64,000 nucleotides of DNA from Candidatus Formimonas warabiya (GCF_002777255.1 NZ_CP017634.1:3608903-3672902), one strand, 5' to 3'. Shown: positions 19,203-29,700, numbered from the stretch's first letter. The notes: a model not told the origin generated them from the sequence alone. Numbers and translations: made by a program.

Positions 19203-19781
19203 TTAGGTTGTTTCGTTTTCAGTAGGTTCCTCAGCGGGTTGTTCCTTATTCGCTTTTATTACTGCGTATATTTCATCTTTTGAATCATTAATTCTAATCT
19301 GATTGTCTAAATCGAAATCCCGGAAAGTGATGGCATCACCCATTTCCTTATTTGATACATCTACAACAACAACATTGGGCATTAAGTTGGTTCTACCAAC
19401 AACTTCTATCTCAGATTTATACACTTGAAGCAGTAGCATTCTGTGTTCTAATTCTTCAATTCCAATAAAAGATATGGGAAGTTGAAGTTTTATCTCTTGA
19501 TCCCTGGAAACAAGCTGTACATCTAAGTGAATAACGTTTCCTTCCACCGGATGTTTCTGTACTTCCTTGATAAATCCAAATTTCTCATTCTCATCCATGC
19601 TAACCCAAACTTTCGCATTAGAGCCGTGTTTAGCCAGAATCCTTTTTAAAGCGGAAGCCTCAAATTTTACTGAAGTTGCTTTTGAACCTTCACCATATAG
19701 TACTCCGGGAATAAACCCCGCTTCCCTAACCTTTCTAGGTTTTTCAATTCTTTCTATTGCCTTTAAAATGACCTTTTCCAT
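19203..19781 (-). CDS. rplY: 50S ribosomal protein L25/Ctc family (general stress form)
   Basis: The 192-residue protein has an N-terminal L25 beta-barrel that binds 5S rRNA (KPRKVREAGFIPGVLYGEG, residues 12-30) and a C-terminal TL5/Ctc domain to about 180. An acidic tail of EEPTENE type ends it. I start at ATG 19781, since the further upstream GTG overlaps the AAAGGAG ribosome site. Long Ctc forms like this are usual in Firmicutes. It is monocistronic. Confidence 0.93.
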   Translation of the reverse strand: MEKVILKAIERIEKPRKVREAGFIPGVLYGEGSKATSVKFEASALKRILAKHGSNAKVWVSMDENEKFGFIKEVQKHPVEGNVIHLDVQLVSRDQEIKLQLPISFIGIEELEHRMLLLQVYKSEIEVVGRTNLMPNVVVVDVSNKEMGDAITFRDFDLDNQIRINDSKDEIYAVIKANKEQPAEEPTENETT

Positions 19782-19983
19782 AAAATAAATCACTCCTTTC
19801 GGCTAACGCGCCGTAAATAAACAAAATTACCATATTATTTTCCGAATATTACTTATATTACCCAAAATCAAAACTTACAAACCGTCAAATAAATAATTCG
19901 TTTCTTAGGGTAAAGATCTACGCACAACTTCCTATTGTATTTATGATGTTATAAATTTAATTTTTAATTTACCCTATTATGTA

Positions 19984-20013
19984 TTGACATTATTTCTTTA
20001 AATATGGTAAAAT
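19984..20013 (+). promoter_or_regulatory. Sigma-A-type promoter for the CarD-like gene
   Basis: TTGACA at 19984-19989 and TAAAAT at 20008-20013 with an 18-bp spacer, in AT-rich DNA, 67 bp before the CarD-family start codon. Nothing else was found in the 19782-20079 gap. Confidence 0.65.
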
Positions 20014-20079
20014 ATTTTTTTACTAAATTCCGTATTTTGTGGTATACTTATTATGCTACTCTATAAGGGGGGTGATATA

Positions 20080-20547
20080 ATGTTTCAAATTGGCGATAAG
20101 ATTTTTTATCCAATGCATGGAGCAGGTGTTATTGAGGCAATTGAAGAAAAAGAGATACTAGGATACAAACAGCTTTATTATGTAATGAGTATCAAAAACA
20201 TGCAAGTAATGTTTCCTATGGGATCCAACATAGGAATAAGACAGATTGTTGATTTAGAAATTTTGGAAGACGCATTAACAACTTTTAGTCATGAAGCATC
20301 TGATCCAATCCAGAATCCAGTTCAAAGATACCGTTGTAATATGAATAAATTAAAAAGTGGCGATATATACAAAGGAGCTCAGGTTATCCGTGATTTAACA
20401 CAAATAGGTAAAAAGAGGGCACTTGCCGCAGGAGATAAAAATATGCTGGATAATGCCCGGCGAGTTTTAACCAGTGAGCTTGGATTAGTAAAAGGAATTG
20501 ATCAAGAAGAGGCTGATGATTTTCTAAATAAGGTTATCAACAATTAA
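20080..20547 (+). CDS. carD: CarD/CdnL-family RNA polymerase-binding regulator
   Basis: The 155-residue protein binds the RNA polymerase beta subunit and stabilises open promoter complexes. The N-terminal Tudor-like RNAP-interaction domain is clear (FQIGDKIFYPMHGAGVIEAIE, about 1-60), followed by a helical DNA-binding part (about 70-155). The start ATG has GGGGGGTGATATA upstream; an upstream in-frame ATG at 20053 lies in the ribosome-site leader and is less likely. It has its own promoter and a strong terminator. Confidence 0.92.
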   Translation: MFQIGDKIFYPMHGAGVIEAIEEKEILGYKQLYYVMSIKNMQVMFPMGSNIGIRQIVDLEILEDALTTFSHEASDPIQNPVQRYRCNMNKLKSGDIYKGAQVIRDLTQIGKKRALAAGDKNMLDNARRVLTSELGLVKGIDQEEADDFLNKVINN

Positions 20548-20580
20548 AAATGTCCTTAACCAAAGGTTAAGGACATTTTT
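20546..20580. terminator. Bidirectional terminator between carD-like and cold-shock genes
   Basis: AAAAATGTCCTTAACC and GGTTAAGGACATTTTT are a perfect 16-bp stem with an AAA loop, between two convergent genes. Confidence 0.92.
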
Positions 20581-20582
20581 TC

Positions 20583-20786
20583 TTACAGCTTTACAATATT
20601 CTCAGCTTGCAATCCGCGATTGCCTTTTACCACATTGAATTCAACCCGTTGTCCTTCTTCCAACGATTTGAAGCCGTCTCCCGTAATGGCGCTAAAATGG
20701 GCAAATACATCGTCGCCCCCTTCATCAACTTGGATAAAGCCAAAGCCTTTCTCTGCGTTAAACCATTTTACTGTACCTTTTTGCAT
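20583..20786 (-). CDS. Cold-shock protein (CspA family)
   Basis: The 67-residue single OB-fold RNA chaperone carries both RNP motifs: KGFGFIQV (RNP1) and DVFAHFSAI (RNP2), starting [17 protein letters not shown]. It binds single-stranded RNA and DNA. An extended leader upstream contains a long inverted repeat, as is common for regulated csp genes. Monocistronic. Confidence 0.96.
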   Translation of the reverse strand: MQKGTVKWFNAEKGFGFIQVDEGGDDVFAHFSAITGDGFKSLEEGQRVEFNVVKGNRGLQAENIVKL

Positions 20787-20841
20787 GATATTACCTCCGA
20801 ATTTAATTTAACATGTATTTTTTCTTTCCAAAATAAAGAAA

Positions 20842-20897
20842 AATCACATATTGTAAAAGGTTCTTTCGCACAAATAGCAACCCTTTACATTGTGATT
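20842..20897 (-). promoter_or_regulatory. Long imperfect hairpin in the cold-shock gene leader
   Basis: AATCACA-TTGTAAA-GGTT pairs with AACC-TTTACA-TGTGATT around about 16 nt, 56 bp upstream of the csp start. It may be part of a thermosensitive 5' leader or a regulator site. The rest of 20787-21223 shows no supportable gene. Confidence 0.5.
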
Positions 20898-21223
20898 TCA
20901 GGATCTAATTCATGTTATGGTAACTATATCACAGTTGGAGCGTTAAGACAAGTATTAATACCGGGTGGCAAGGGGATGTTCTGTTTGCCACAATTTTATC
21001 TAATTATACTTTTCCCAATAAAATCCCAAATAAGCCTTGTCCCCCAAGGCTTCTCAGAAAAAATTCGTTTCACTTATGATACGGATGGCCATATCGGGTC
21101 CATCGAATAATTTGCAGAAGGCAACTATTCTTTTTTAGTATGGCTCTTTTTTATTCCCGATCTCCCCATAATTAGTGCATCTTCATATTCCTTTATCGTA
21201 TTTATTTTTGTGTTTACCTTTCG

Positions 21224-22338
21224 TCGATTTTTTCCATCATAATAGCACCGTTCGGACAAGAATTGGCGCAAAGGCCGCATCCCCAGCAAAGCTCCGGATT
21301 AAATCCGATATTCTTTCCCTTCTTTCCATTCAACTCACGTTCCGTCCCGTCAAGAAAACATGCTTTAAATTGGCACCTCTGAATACATAATCCGCACAAT
21401 TTACATTTTTCCTGATCGAAGTGAGCAAGATAACGGGACTTAGTTTTAGCGTGCCGACAAATTTCTTTTTTTGGCGAATCAAGGGTCTGATTCTTCCTAA
21501 AAGAGTCACCTGATCGGCGTCTCCTACCACAATACCACCGACAGGGATCTCTCCCTCCAAAACGACTTTACCGTACCGCCCATGGACAGAATCAAAAAAT
21601 TGTCTTATTTCATAGCCCTCCCCATCCAGGAATTGACCAATAGAAGCCACAGTCTTGCCAAACATTTGGGTCACATTCATATTCAGGCTTCCCTGGTAAG
21701 ATCTACAACCGCCTGACATGTTAGCACCGGCAACCTTGCCCTGTTCAACGGCCGTAGGCCATAATGCATGAATTACATGGGGTTCACCAAAAGTAGTAGG
21801 CCCCTGGGCCACATCTCCGGCAGCGAAAATACCCGGAACACTGGTTTCCATCCTGTCATTAACAAGAATTCCCCGGTCTATCCTGATCATTTTGTCTAAA
21901 AATCCCATATTGGGACAGACTCCCGTTCCCACAATGATCAAGTCCACATCCAGAGGAGCCTCGCCCTTGACATATACCGTCATAGAACCGTCTTGATTCC
22001 TGCTTATTCTTTCCGCCGGCGTATTAACCTTTAAATCTACACCATAGTCCAATATGTTCCGGTGTAAAATATCCGCCCCTTTTTGATCCAACACCTGGGG
22101 CATAATCCGTGGCATTAATTCAAAAATAGTTACAACTAACCCTCTGCTCACAGCAGACCAAGCCGCCTGCAAAGAGATAAATCCTGAACCAAGAACTAAA
22201 AGCCGTTTTCCCGGTTGAAAATAAGCTTCGATATTTTTCGCATCCTCCAGGGTCCACATATGATAAATCCCTGGCCCCTCCAAATTTGTTACCGGGGGTT
22301 TCATTGGTAAAGCCCCGGAAGCGATCAACAGCCGGTCA
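21224..22338 (-). pseudogene. Truncated, internally deleted copy of the FAD oxidoreductase and 4Fe-4S genes
   Basis: Bases 21445-22338 match 56791-57684 (C-terminal three-quarters of the FAD-NAD oxidoreductase), and 21224-21441 match 55717-55934 (C-terminal ferredoxin part of the next gene). About 856 bp between them is missing, so the oxidoreductase frame runs into the ferredoxin region out of frame. I count only about six substitutions over 1.1 kb. Both genes lack their starts. A recent, non-functional duplicate of the redox operon 34 kb away, in the same orientation. Confidence 0.93.
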
Positions 22339-22368
22339 GACACAGTCTCCTGTCCCCTTGTCTGCTTT

Positions 22369-22416
22369 AAAAAACTTCGTCTTTGCAACACTAGTAATGC
22401 AAAGACGAAGTTTTTT
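22369..22416. terminator. Perfect 19-bp inverted repeat at the edge of the duplication
   Basis: AAAAAACTTCGTCTTTGCA and TGCAAAGACGAAGTTTTTT pair perfectly around a 10-nt loop with A/T ends, giving a strong bidirectional terminator. It lies 30 bp from the breakpoint of the copied segment. Confidence 0.8.
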
Positions 22417-22453
22417 CAATTGGATTACTATGTTTTGAACCTATCTTTGGTAA

Positions 22454-22567
22454 TTATTTCGCCACATTTTGGACAAACCGCATTAGCATCGCTGCAACTT
22501 CGGCGCAGGTAACATTACCTGTGGAATCGAGAATGCCCTTCAAAATCTCAGAATCAAATATCCATCT
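22454..22567 (-). pseudogene. C-terminal SLH-domain remnant
   Basis: A minus frame bounded by a stop upstream reads ...GILDSTGNVTCAEVAAMLMRF...NVAK before a stop, which matches the end of an S-layer homology domain like RAQMAQVLYNLLSENVAQ in the next gene. It is the tail of a lost SLH protein, beside the duplicated redox fragment. Confidence 0.7.
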
Positions 22568-22626
22568 TCAGCGGATATCTATTTTTGCACCTATCTTGGT
22601 TAATTACTCAATCCTCTCGACACCCA

Positions 22627-24696
22627 TCATTGCGCCACATTTTCCGAAAGCAGGTTGTAAAGTACCTGTGCCATCTGAGCTCTTGTCGACCGGCCCTTCA
22701 GGTCCAGTTTTCCATTGCTTCCGGTAATTATGCCGCCTTTGACAAGCGCTTCCATCGCCTCTTTGGCATAGTCTGAAATCTCCGTCCCATCGGCAAAGCC
22801 GGAAAGTCGCGCTCCGTTATCCCCCTCCGGCAGTTCGCCGAGTAGGTCAAGAGACCGGTAAAGCAGCGTAACCATGTCCTGCCGCGTAATCTCGCCGCCA
22901 GGATTGTATTTGTTATCGCCGGTTCCCTGGGTGATCTTAAGATCCTTTGCTGCGGCAAGATAGCCGGTATAGTAGGTGTTTCCGGCATCCGCGAAGTTGT
23001 CTTGCGGGTTTTCTTCAGGCGCTATGCCGTATGCCTTCATCAGCATCACAATGTACTGCCCTCTCGTGATTGCAGCATTAGGGCTGAATTTGCCCGGTTC
23101 CGTGCCAGTTGTGATCCCTCTTGCCGCGATAAAGTTTACCGCATCGCTGTACCATGCGCCGGAAGCAACATCAATAAAGCTTACCTTATGGTAGCCGATA
23201 AAATATTTGGAGAAGTGGGTTACCGTAAAAACAACCGTTCCCGTCGCCTCGTGATACGCTCCGCGCATCTCCTGGGGATTGCCCGATTCGTCGATAAAGT
23301 AAACGACAATGGCGTTCTTGTCCTCGCCATCCCTAAGGGTGTAGGGTACGCTTATGTTAGCACTGCCGCCGCCCAAGCTGGAAATCAGTTGGCTCCCCGC
23401 TGTCACCGAGAAATCGTAAACGGGACGGTCTCCCACTGTTTTTTGTTGTGCTTCGGTGAGTGTGGAATTGTCCACCTTTTCCATGCTCACTTTGACATCT
23501 TCCGAACCCTGCGCACCGCTGATACTCTCGACAGCGTTTGCATCAAAGGTGATCGTACCAATTCCCGAATCTATTTTGAGATTGGCATCCGTTTCCTTGG
23601 CCAAACGGTCCAAGGCATTTCTTGGAATGGTTAGTTCAACTGATCTGGTCTGCTCCGTTGTTTTTATCTCGATTACCACAACAGCTTCAGTACCTTCTTT
23701 TTCAGCGCTCTTGGCAGCGGTAACAAGCTTTTCTGCGGTAGCTTGGTCCACCGCAGCAGTTGTTGTTCCGGTACTGTCCGTGGTGCTCGTTGTCACTGTA
23801 CTTACCGAAGTAGTATTTTCCTTGGTTTCGCTGACAATAGGCGGTTTTTCTTCTTTGCCGCCGGAACCAGTACCGCCGCCGCCTGTATGGATTGTATAGG
23901 CAAACTCCGCCACCTCGCTGTCCTCATAGCCGCTCTTCACAGCAAAGGCCTTGATCGTCATGGTTCTGTCCACGGTGATTGGTCCTGTATAGGGCGTGCT
24001 GGAACTGGTTGGCGTCGAACCGTTTGTCGTATAATAGATTTCCGCTCCGGCCGTGGCGCAGGATAAGGTGACATGCTGCACGCTTTCGTATGTGCCCGTC
24101 CCAGGAATGGCTGTTGGTTTGGCCACGGTTGGCGGTGGTGGCGTACCCCGGGATATTTGGATTGTCCTGCTCCAGTCCAGAGTTTCCTTCTTAAGCTCTG
24201 GTATGCCGTTCGTCACTTTGCCGGTCAGCCGCCATAGCTCTAATTTATCAAATTTCACCGTCTGGGGTGTGCTTCCCGTATACTGGAAAGTGACGGTACA
24301 GATGGATCCCTCATTCTCATAACTGTTTTCTGGTGAAAAAAAGCCTGCCTGATATAACACCTGATTGCCATTTACTCTCCCGCCGGATTTGATCGTATCA
24401 ACTTGGTCGCCGTATTCGCCGGCTTTAGCTACAATGTTATCCTTATCAAAGGTAATTTCCGTTGCTGTAAGTTCATTTTTGTCACTTACCGTGATATCAA
24501 ACTGGGCGGAAGCATATAGTTCTTCGATCGGGTCAAATTCTACCGTATAGGTAAATTCATTATGCCCCGGTTGCAAAATAATGGACGTTTCTTGGTCAGA
24601 TGCCAGTGCTCCGCCCGTCGTACCGAGGATCAGCAATACCACTGCCAGCAGGATGACCAGCTTTATATGCTCTCCCTTCATCCACTGCACCTCCAC
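22627..24696 (-). CDS. S-layer (SLH) surface protein with cohesin-like and chitobiase-like domains
   Basis: The 689-residue secreted protein has a signal peptide (1-32), then a beta-sandwich of about 140 residues resembling cohesin-type domains (TITLQ.. class, FDITVSDKNELTATEITFD, NGNQVLYQAGFF). Next is one chitobiase C-terminal-like module (about 190-270; VTLSCATAGAEIYYTTNGS), a Thr/Ser/Val-rich stretch, a beta-rich region to about 510, and three SLH domains (515-689; FIDVASGAWYSDAVNFIAARG and two more) that bind the cell-wall polymer. Its first domain is similar to that of the neighbouring 558-residue SLH protein. It likely displays or anchors partners at the surface. Confidence 0.85.
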   Translation of the reverse strand: MEVQWMKGEHIKLVILLAVVLLILGTTGGALASDQETSIILQPGHNEFTYTVEFDPIEELYASAQFDITVSDKNELTATEITFDKDNIVAKAGEYGDQVDTIKSGGRVNGNQVLYQAGFFSPENSYENEGSICTVTFQYTGSTPQTVKFDKLELWRLTGKVTNGIPELKKETLDWSRTIQISRGTPPPPTVAKPTAIPGTGTYESVQHVTLSCATAGAEIYYTTNGSTPTSSSTPYTGPITVDRTMTIKAFAVKSGYEDSEVAEFAYTIHTGGGGTGSGGKEEKPPIVSETKENTTSVSTVTTSTTDSTGTTTAAVDQATAEKLVTAAKSAEKEGTEAVVVIEIKTTEQTRSVELTIPRNALDRLAKETDANLKIDSGIGTITFDANAVESISGAQGSEDVKVSMEKVDNSTLTEAQQKTVGDRPVYDFSVTAGSQLISSLGGGSANISVPYTLRDGEDKNAIVVYFIDESGNPQEMRGAYHEATGTVVFTVTHFSKYFIGYHKVSFIDVASGAWYSDAVNFIAARGITTGTEPGKFSPNAAITRGQYIVMLMKAYGIAPEENPQDNFADAGNTYYTGYLAAAKDLKITQGTGDNKYNPGGEITRQDMVTLLYRSLDLLGELPEGDNGARLSGFADGTEISDYAKEAMEALVKGGIITGSNGKLDLKGRSTRAQMAQVLYNLLSENVAQ

Positions 24697-24766
24697 TTTT
24701 TATTTTTTAGAGGGATGGCTGCCCATTAACCATCCCTCAGTTAAATGCACCCTCGTCTAAATTAAT

Positions 24767-24868
24767 TTATGTCAGGTGTGCCGCAAGATAAGCCAAGATC
24801 GTCAGGTCGCCGATGTCAATGACTACGTTTCGTTCCCCCTTTATGCCGCAGCCATTGCAGATACCCGG
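24767..24868 (-). pseudogene. Dockerin-domain remnant
   Basis: A minus frame ends VVIDIGDLTILAYLAAHL-T-stop, which matches the second half of the dockerin in the M14 protein (DIDIADLTISAYLAAHF). Upstream the frame has stops and no start, so only the C-terminal end of a dockerin gene survives between the two SLH genes. Confidence 0.75.
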
Positions 24869-24948
24869 TCCACTGCTCCGGGAACCCCATCAAAACTACT
24901 GGAAGCAGTTAGCAACGCCCTCTTAGGGAAGTTTGTTTTAAAATGACC

Positions 24949-26625
24949 TTATAAGCTAAAAAGATCAGCAATTCTATAGAGAATAACAGCGGTTTCCGCA
25001 CGTGTGATATGCTGCGTTGGATTGAGGAAACCATTGCTCCCCTGTATCATCCCTTTCCCTACCAGAAATGATACCGCTTGCTCTGCATATGGCGCCACTT
25101 TAGATGCATCACTAAATGAACTTAAGGATGCTTTAGTTTCATCTGTTATTCCCAGTCGATTTAACAGGCGGTATATTATGAGAAAAGCGTCTTGCCGCGT
25201 GATGTTTCCTAGGGGCACAAATCTGCCGTTATCTTGACCTAAGATTATACCCGCTTCGCTAGCCTGTCCGATTGCCTGGGTATAATACTGATCGGCAGGA
25301 ATATCATTAAAGTGCACATTGCCTTCGACGTTCAGATCGACCAATCTTGTAATCATCACCACAAAGTCTGCCCGCGTCACATTATTTCCAGGTTTAAAGC
25401 TTCCGTCATCATACCCCTTTATAACGCCACGGGCCACGAAGTTGCTAATCGCCTCTTGCGCCCATGAATACTGCACACCTACATCTTTAAACGTGACCCC
25501 GCCGTCCTGCTGCTCCGGGTTGGTGGTTGGCGCAGACCCGCCTGACCCGCCTGACCCGCCACTTGAAATTGTATAAGAAAAAGTCTTAACCGCGCTATCC
25601 TGATAGCCTGCTTTGACCGCAAAAGCCTTGATCGTCATACTGCTATTCACGGTAATAGGACTGTAATAAAGCGTGCTTGAATCCGAAGGTTCTGAACCAT
25701 CAACCGTATAGTAGATTTCCGCATCAGCCGTTGCGCTTGACAGTCTGACTGACTGATGAGAACTGTATACGCCCGGTGAAGGACTGGCCGTCGGTGCTGC
25801 TACCGTTGGGGTGTCACTTGAAATTGTATAAGAAAAAGTCTTAACCGCGCTATCCTGATAGCCTGCTTTGACCGCAAAAGCCTTGATCGTCATACTGCTA
25901 TTCACGGTAATAGGACTGTAATAAAGCGTGCTTGAATCCGAAGGTTCTGAACCATCAACCGTATAGTAGATTTCCGCATCAGCCGTTGCGCTTGACAGTC
26001 TGACTGACTGATGAGAACTGTATACGCCCGGTAAAGGATTGGCCGTCGGTGCTGCTACCGTTGGAGTGTCACTTGATACTGTGACTGTGATCGTTTTGCT
26101 CCATGATTCTTCTGTTTCTTCCAGCTCAGGAATGCCATCAAACGTGTTGCCGGTAAACCGTTCTAATTTTAAATTGTTTAATGTTACGGTCTGAGGGCTG
26201 GTGCCAGTATAGCTGAATTCGATGGTGCAAACTGTCAGTTTTCCGGAAAATTGGTTTTCCGTGGACAAGAAGCCTGTACTATACATTATTTCATTACCGT
26301 TTGCCCTTGGTTCGGATAAAGCCGTTCCGCTGGCCTTCTTCCTGATATCCCTATCAAAAGTGATGTCTTTCACATTAACATAGTTTCCATCGCTAACTGT
26401 TATGGTAAATTCTGCAGACGCAAAGGGCTGTTCAATATCATTAAATTCTACATCATATGTAAAAGTGTTTTCACCTGGATCCAAGGTAATGGTAGAATCA
26501 TTTCCGGAAGTGTCACTATCAAATGCCTGTGCATAGCCTGGCATTCCCATCAGCAGTATGGCAACAACCAATAAACTGACGAACAGCTTTGGATTAAATC
26601 CCCTTTTCGTTTCCATATTCCGCAC
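24949..26625 (-). CDS. S-layer (SLH) surface protein with cohesin-like and two tandem chitobiase-like domains
   Basis: The 558-residue secreted protein has a signal peptide (1-35), a cohesin-like beta-sandwich (about 37-190), two chitobiase C-terminal-like modules (about 195-365) that are nearly identical at DNA level, a short Gly/Ser linker, and three SLH domains (about 375-558; FKDVGVQYSWAQEAISNF, then two more). It is a paralogue of the 689-residue gene downstream. It lies between that gene and the dockerin-bearing M14 peptidase on one strand, consistent with a wall-attached receptor for dockerins. Binding is not shown by sequence alone. Confidence 0.85.
   Translation of the reverse strand: MRNMETKRGFNPKLFVSLLVVAILLMGMPGYAQAFDSDTSGNDSTITLDPGENTFTYDVEFNDIEQPFASAEFTITVSDGNYVNVKDITFDRDIRKKASGTALSEPRANGNEIMYSTGFLSTENQFSGKLTVCTIEFSYTGTSPQTVTLNNLKLERFTGNTFDGIPELEETEESWSKTITVTVSSDTPTVAAPTANPLPGVYSSHQSVRLSSATADAEIYYTVDGSEPSDSSTLYYSPITVNSSMTIKAFAVKAGYQDSAVKTFSYTISSDTPTVAAPTASPSPGVYSSHQSVRLSSATADAEIYYTVDGSEPSDSSTLYYSPITVNSSMTIKAFAVKAGYQDSAVKTFSYTISSGGSGGSGGSAPTTNPEQQDGGVTFKDVGVQYSWAQEAISNFVARGVIKGYDDGSFKPGNNVTRADFVVMITRLVDLNVEGNVHFNDIPADQYYTQAIGQASEAGIILGQDNGRFVPLGNITRQDAFLIIYRLLNRLGITDETKASLSSFSDASKVAPYAEQAVSFLVGKGMIQGSNGFLNPTQHITRAETAVILYRIADLFSL
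25561..26070 (-). repeat. 255-bp tandem duplication inside the SLH protein gene
   Basis: Two head-to-tail copies with a period of 255 bp (85 codons), each encoding one chitobiase-like module. They are almost identical at the base level, differing near the module junction (GGTGAAGG versus GGTAAAGG). This points to recent expansion. Confidence 0.92.
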
Positions 26626-26734
26626 CTCCTTTTATTTGGGTCCGCAGGACGGCTGATGGCAACCGCCCTGTGGATCCAGGTGGTCATGCATATTGTGGTT
26701 ATTATTACTCGATGCTATTCTGAATCAGGGGTTA

Positions 26735-29700
26735 TTAAACTTCGGGAACTGGTTCCGGATCAGGTGTCTGTCCTTCATCAGGAGTCTGTCCTTCATCAGG
26801 AGTCTGTCCTTCATCAGGTGTCAGTCCTTCATCAGGTGTCTGTCCTTCATCAGGTGTCAGTCCTTCATCAGGTGTCTGTCCTTCATCAGGTGTCAGTCCT
26901 TCATCAGGTGTCTGTCCTTCATCAGGTGTCTGTCCTTCATCAGGTGTCAGTCCTTCATCAGGTGTCAGTCCTTCATCAGGTGTCAGTCCTTCATCAGGTG
27001 TCTGTCCTTCATCAGGGATCAATTCCTCATCAATGCTTTGTATCAACAATTCATCTACAAAGTGAGCCGCCAGATAAGCAGAGATGGTTAGGTCCGCAAT
27101 GTCGATATCATGGTCCCCGTCGAGATCAACGTACCATGCCCCGCTTGTGAACCAGTCAATGTCTTCATCTAAAGCGCCATAATAGGTCAGTGCGATGGAA
27201 AGGTCTGCTCCGTTTATTTCTTCATCACCGTCAAAGTCACCGGTAACGCTGCTGGGGAAGTAAATCTCTGCTTCAGCTTCGCCCTCACCAACAACCTTGG
27301 ATGGAATCGCCTCGGACTGATGTACGCCATTTTCATCAACATAACCGACATACATGTCTACAGAATCCAGAACCGCATTCAGCGAAGCTGCTGTTTCGCC
27401 ATCTTTTAGCTTAATGGTGATATCCGCCAAGTCAGCTTGCAGCGCATCAGGAATTCCGTCGATTTGGTACATGTTGAAGTAGGCTATTTCGGGATTACCG
27501 TTATATTCCAGGTTCCTGGTAAACATCACGTCTTCGACCAGCGGACTGATGTCCACAAACTCAAATCTGTCGTCGTTGAGCTTGATCTGGCTTTCCAAAA
27601 CGCTGACGCCTTCCAAATAATCCACCGCAACGCGCAAGGTAATCTCTTTGTCCGGTCCCAGGATGACATTCGGCGACACTTTCAAAGATACCTGATTCCT
27701 CTCGACCAGCGCATCCTTGGCATTCGCAATGGCCAAAAGCAATGCATCTTCTTGTTCAGTGGACGTACCTTCAGAAATCGCCTGGTTGACACCGTCAATC
27801 ACATACACGGCGGATGCGACCGTTGCTGCTGTGTATTTGCCGGTTGCCAGCTCTGCTTCCAAATCTGCACGGGCTGCACCCAATCCAGTGCCCGACTCAA
27901 GCATAAAGTTGAATATTATTGGGAAATTACCATCAGCTTGGGACCGATTCATTGGTTTCATGCCAGTCGCCAAAATCTGTCCTGCTCCCAATGGAATTTC
28001 CACGGCTCCCGGGGTACTTAAAACGGCTTCTTCACCAACAGTATAGCCGCTTAACATTAACTTATCGTAGGCATAAGTAAGTACACTCACTGCGTCTGGA
28101 TTGGTTACTTTAAATATTGGACCATTATTAAAGAAAACAGGACAATTTGTATCTAACGCAAAGCTATATGCCGGCGCTGCGTCAGGGTTAGCATATGCTT
28201 GTAGAATGCTTCCTGGACAATACCAGTCACCTTTTTCTTGTGTTGATTTTTGTGCTAATCCAACATCAAACCTGTTAACTATTAAATTTGAAGAAGCATT
28301 CATGGTCATTAAATAGCCACCGTTTTCTACAAACTGCTTCAAGAGAGCAACTCCTGTTGTGCCCAATCCGCCTTTCATATAATCCGGCATAAAAGAAGCT
28401 GTCGCTCCATTTACTATACTGCTCTCGCTTTGATCCGAAATAATTATTACATCATAATGTTTATTAAGATCACCTGCTAAAACTTCATTCTTAGTTACCC
28501 GCGTAAATGGGAGGTCATATTCTTCAAATACCATTCTGTTCCATCCCTCTTGCGTGGTGTTGCTCCAGTCATAATATAAGCCGATCCGGGGAAGTTTAAT
28601 TTCTTTACTCTTAACGTCTATGTTACCGACTGAGTAAAAGGTCAGTTTTAGCTCATCTGCCAAATCTGCCACGAGTTCCTCAACGTCTTCGTCTTGGTTG
28701 GGAACGATTATTGTTCCTTTGGGGAAATCAATCCCGTCTACAGTAAATGAATTGTCACTCCATGAGACTTTCACTTTATCCTCTAACAGGTCACAGACAG
28801 CGTCGATAACTTTGTTCTGTTGGTTTCTAAGAACAAAATTCTTACCCCCATCTCCTATTACCTGACCGACCGCCATATCTGCATGATCAACCAGTGTCAT
28901 GTCGGCATTAAGTACTGCGGAATCATGAATTTCTACGCAATTAACCCCCATTTGGAGAGGCATGGTCCAGCCAACAACATCGTAGGGTCTTGTACCGGTG
29001 CCTGCAGTAACTGAGAAATCCTGCTTCTCTAATACAGCCTTCGCAAAGTTTCCATAGGTTTGACCCAACAGTACGACATAACTGCCTGCTTTATAGGTGG
29101 TATTTCCTATAACTAAATCTGAATTTAGTTTATGGACATCCACTAATCCTTTTATCAAAATGTTTACCATCTTGTCTGCTAAATTCGGATCCTTCTGAGC
29201 GCTTGCTTCCGGGATAATATATGCATAAGGATAATTAGAATAGTCTTTGTTACTCAGCTTGAGATAGTCTTCATAGTCAGCGTCTTCGTCAATGATAGTC
29301 ATTAAAGGATCCTTAGAATAGTCTTTGCCATTCACAATGAGATTTTCATAGTCAAACTCTTTATAGGTAAAGTTTGGGGTATGATTACCCTTTGCAATTG
29401 TTTCATTAACTACCCGGTTTCTGTTTTCCATGATTAAATTCTTATATTTGGCCGCTTTTATCACCAATTGGTCCATTACTTCATGGGCGTAAACACCACC
29501 CCAGCCAAGCGATTGTACGCCTGTACAACCAATTTCTACCGATCCGGCGCCCACTCTTTGGTGCAGCAGTGACATTGAAGCAACATAACCTGGATAGTCC
29601 ATGGTAATTTCAGAAAAGGTCGTGTTTGTATACTTCTTACCGGGTGCATATTCTTTTTGACCCATCTCGCCATACATTTCACCGATAATCTCATTGCTTA

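Noticed and set aside
20607..21110. Plus-strand frame across the cold-shock gene and its leader
   Set aside because: Antisense to the cold-shock gene; no plausible domain.
26757..27018. Regular short repeats that could suggest CRISPR
   Set aside because: The unit is 18 bp with no spacers and encodes an in-frame protein repeat.
26656..27150. Plus-strand open frame with many SVLHQ repeats
   Set aside because: It is the antisense of the TPDEG repeats; the opposite strand has the signal peptide, dockerin and M14 domain.
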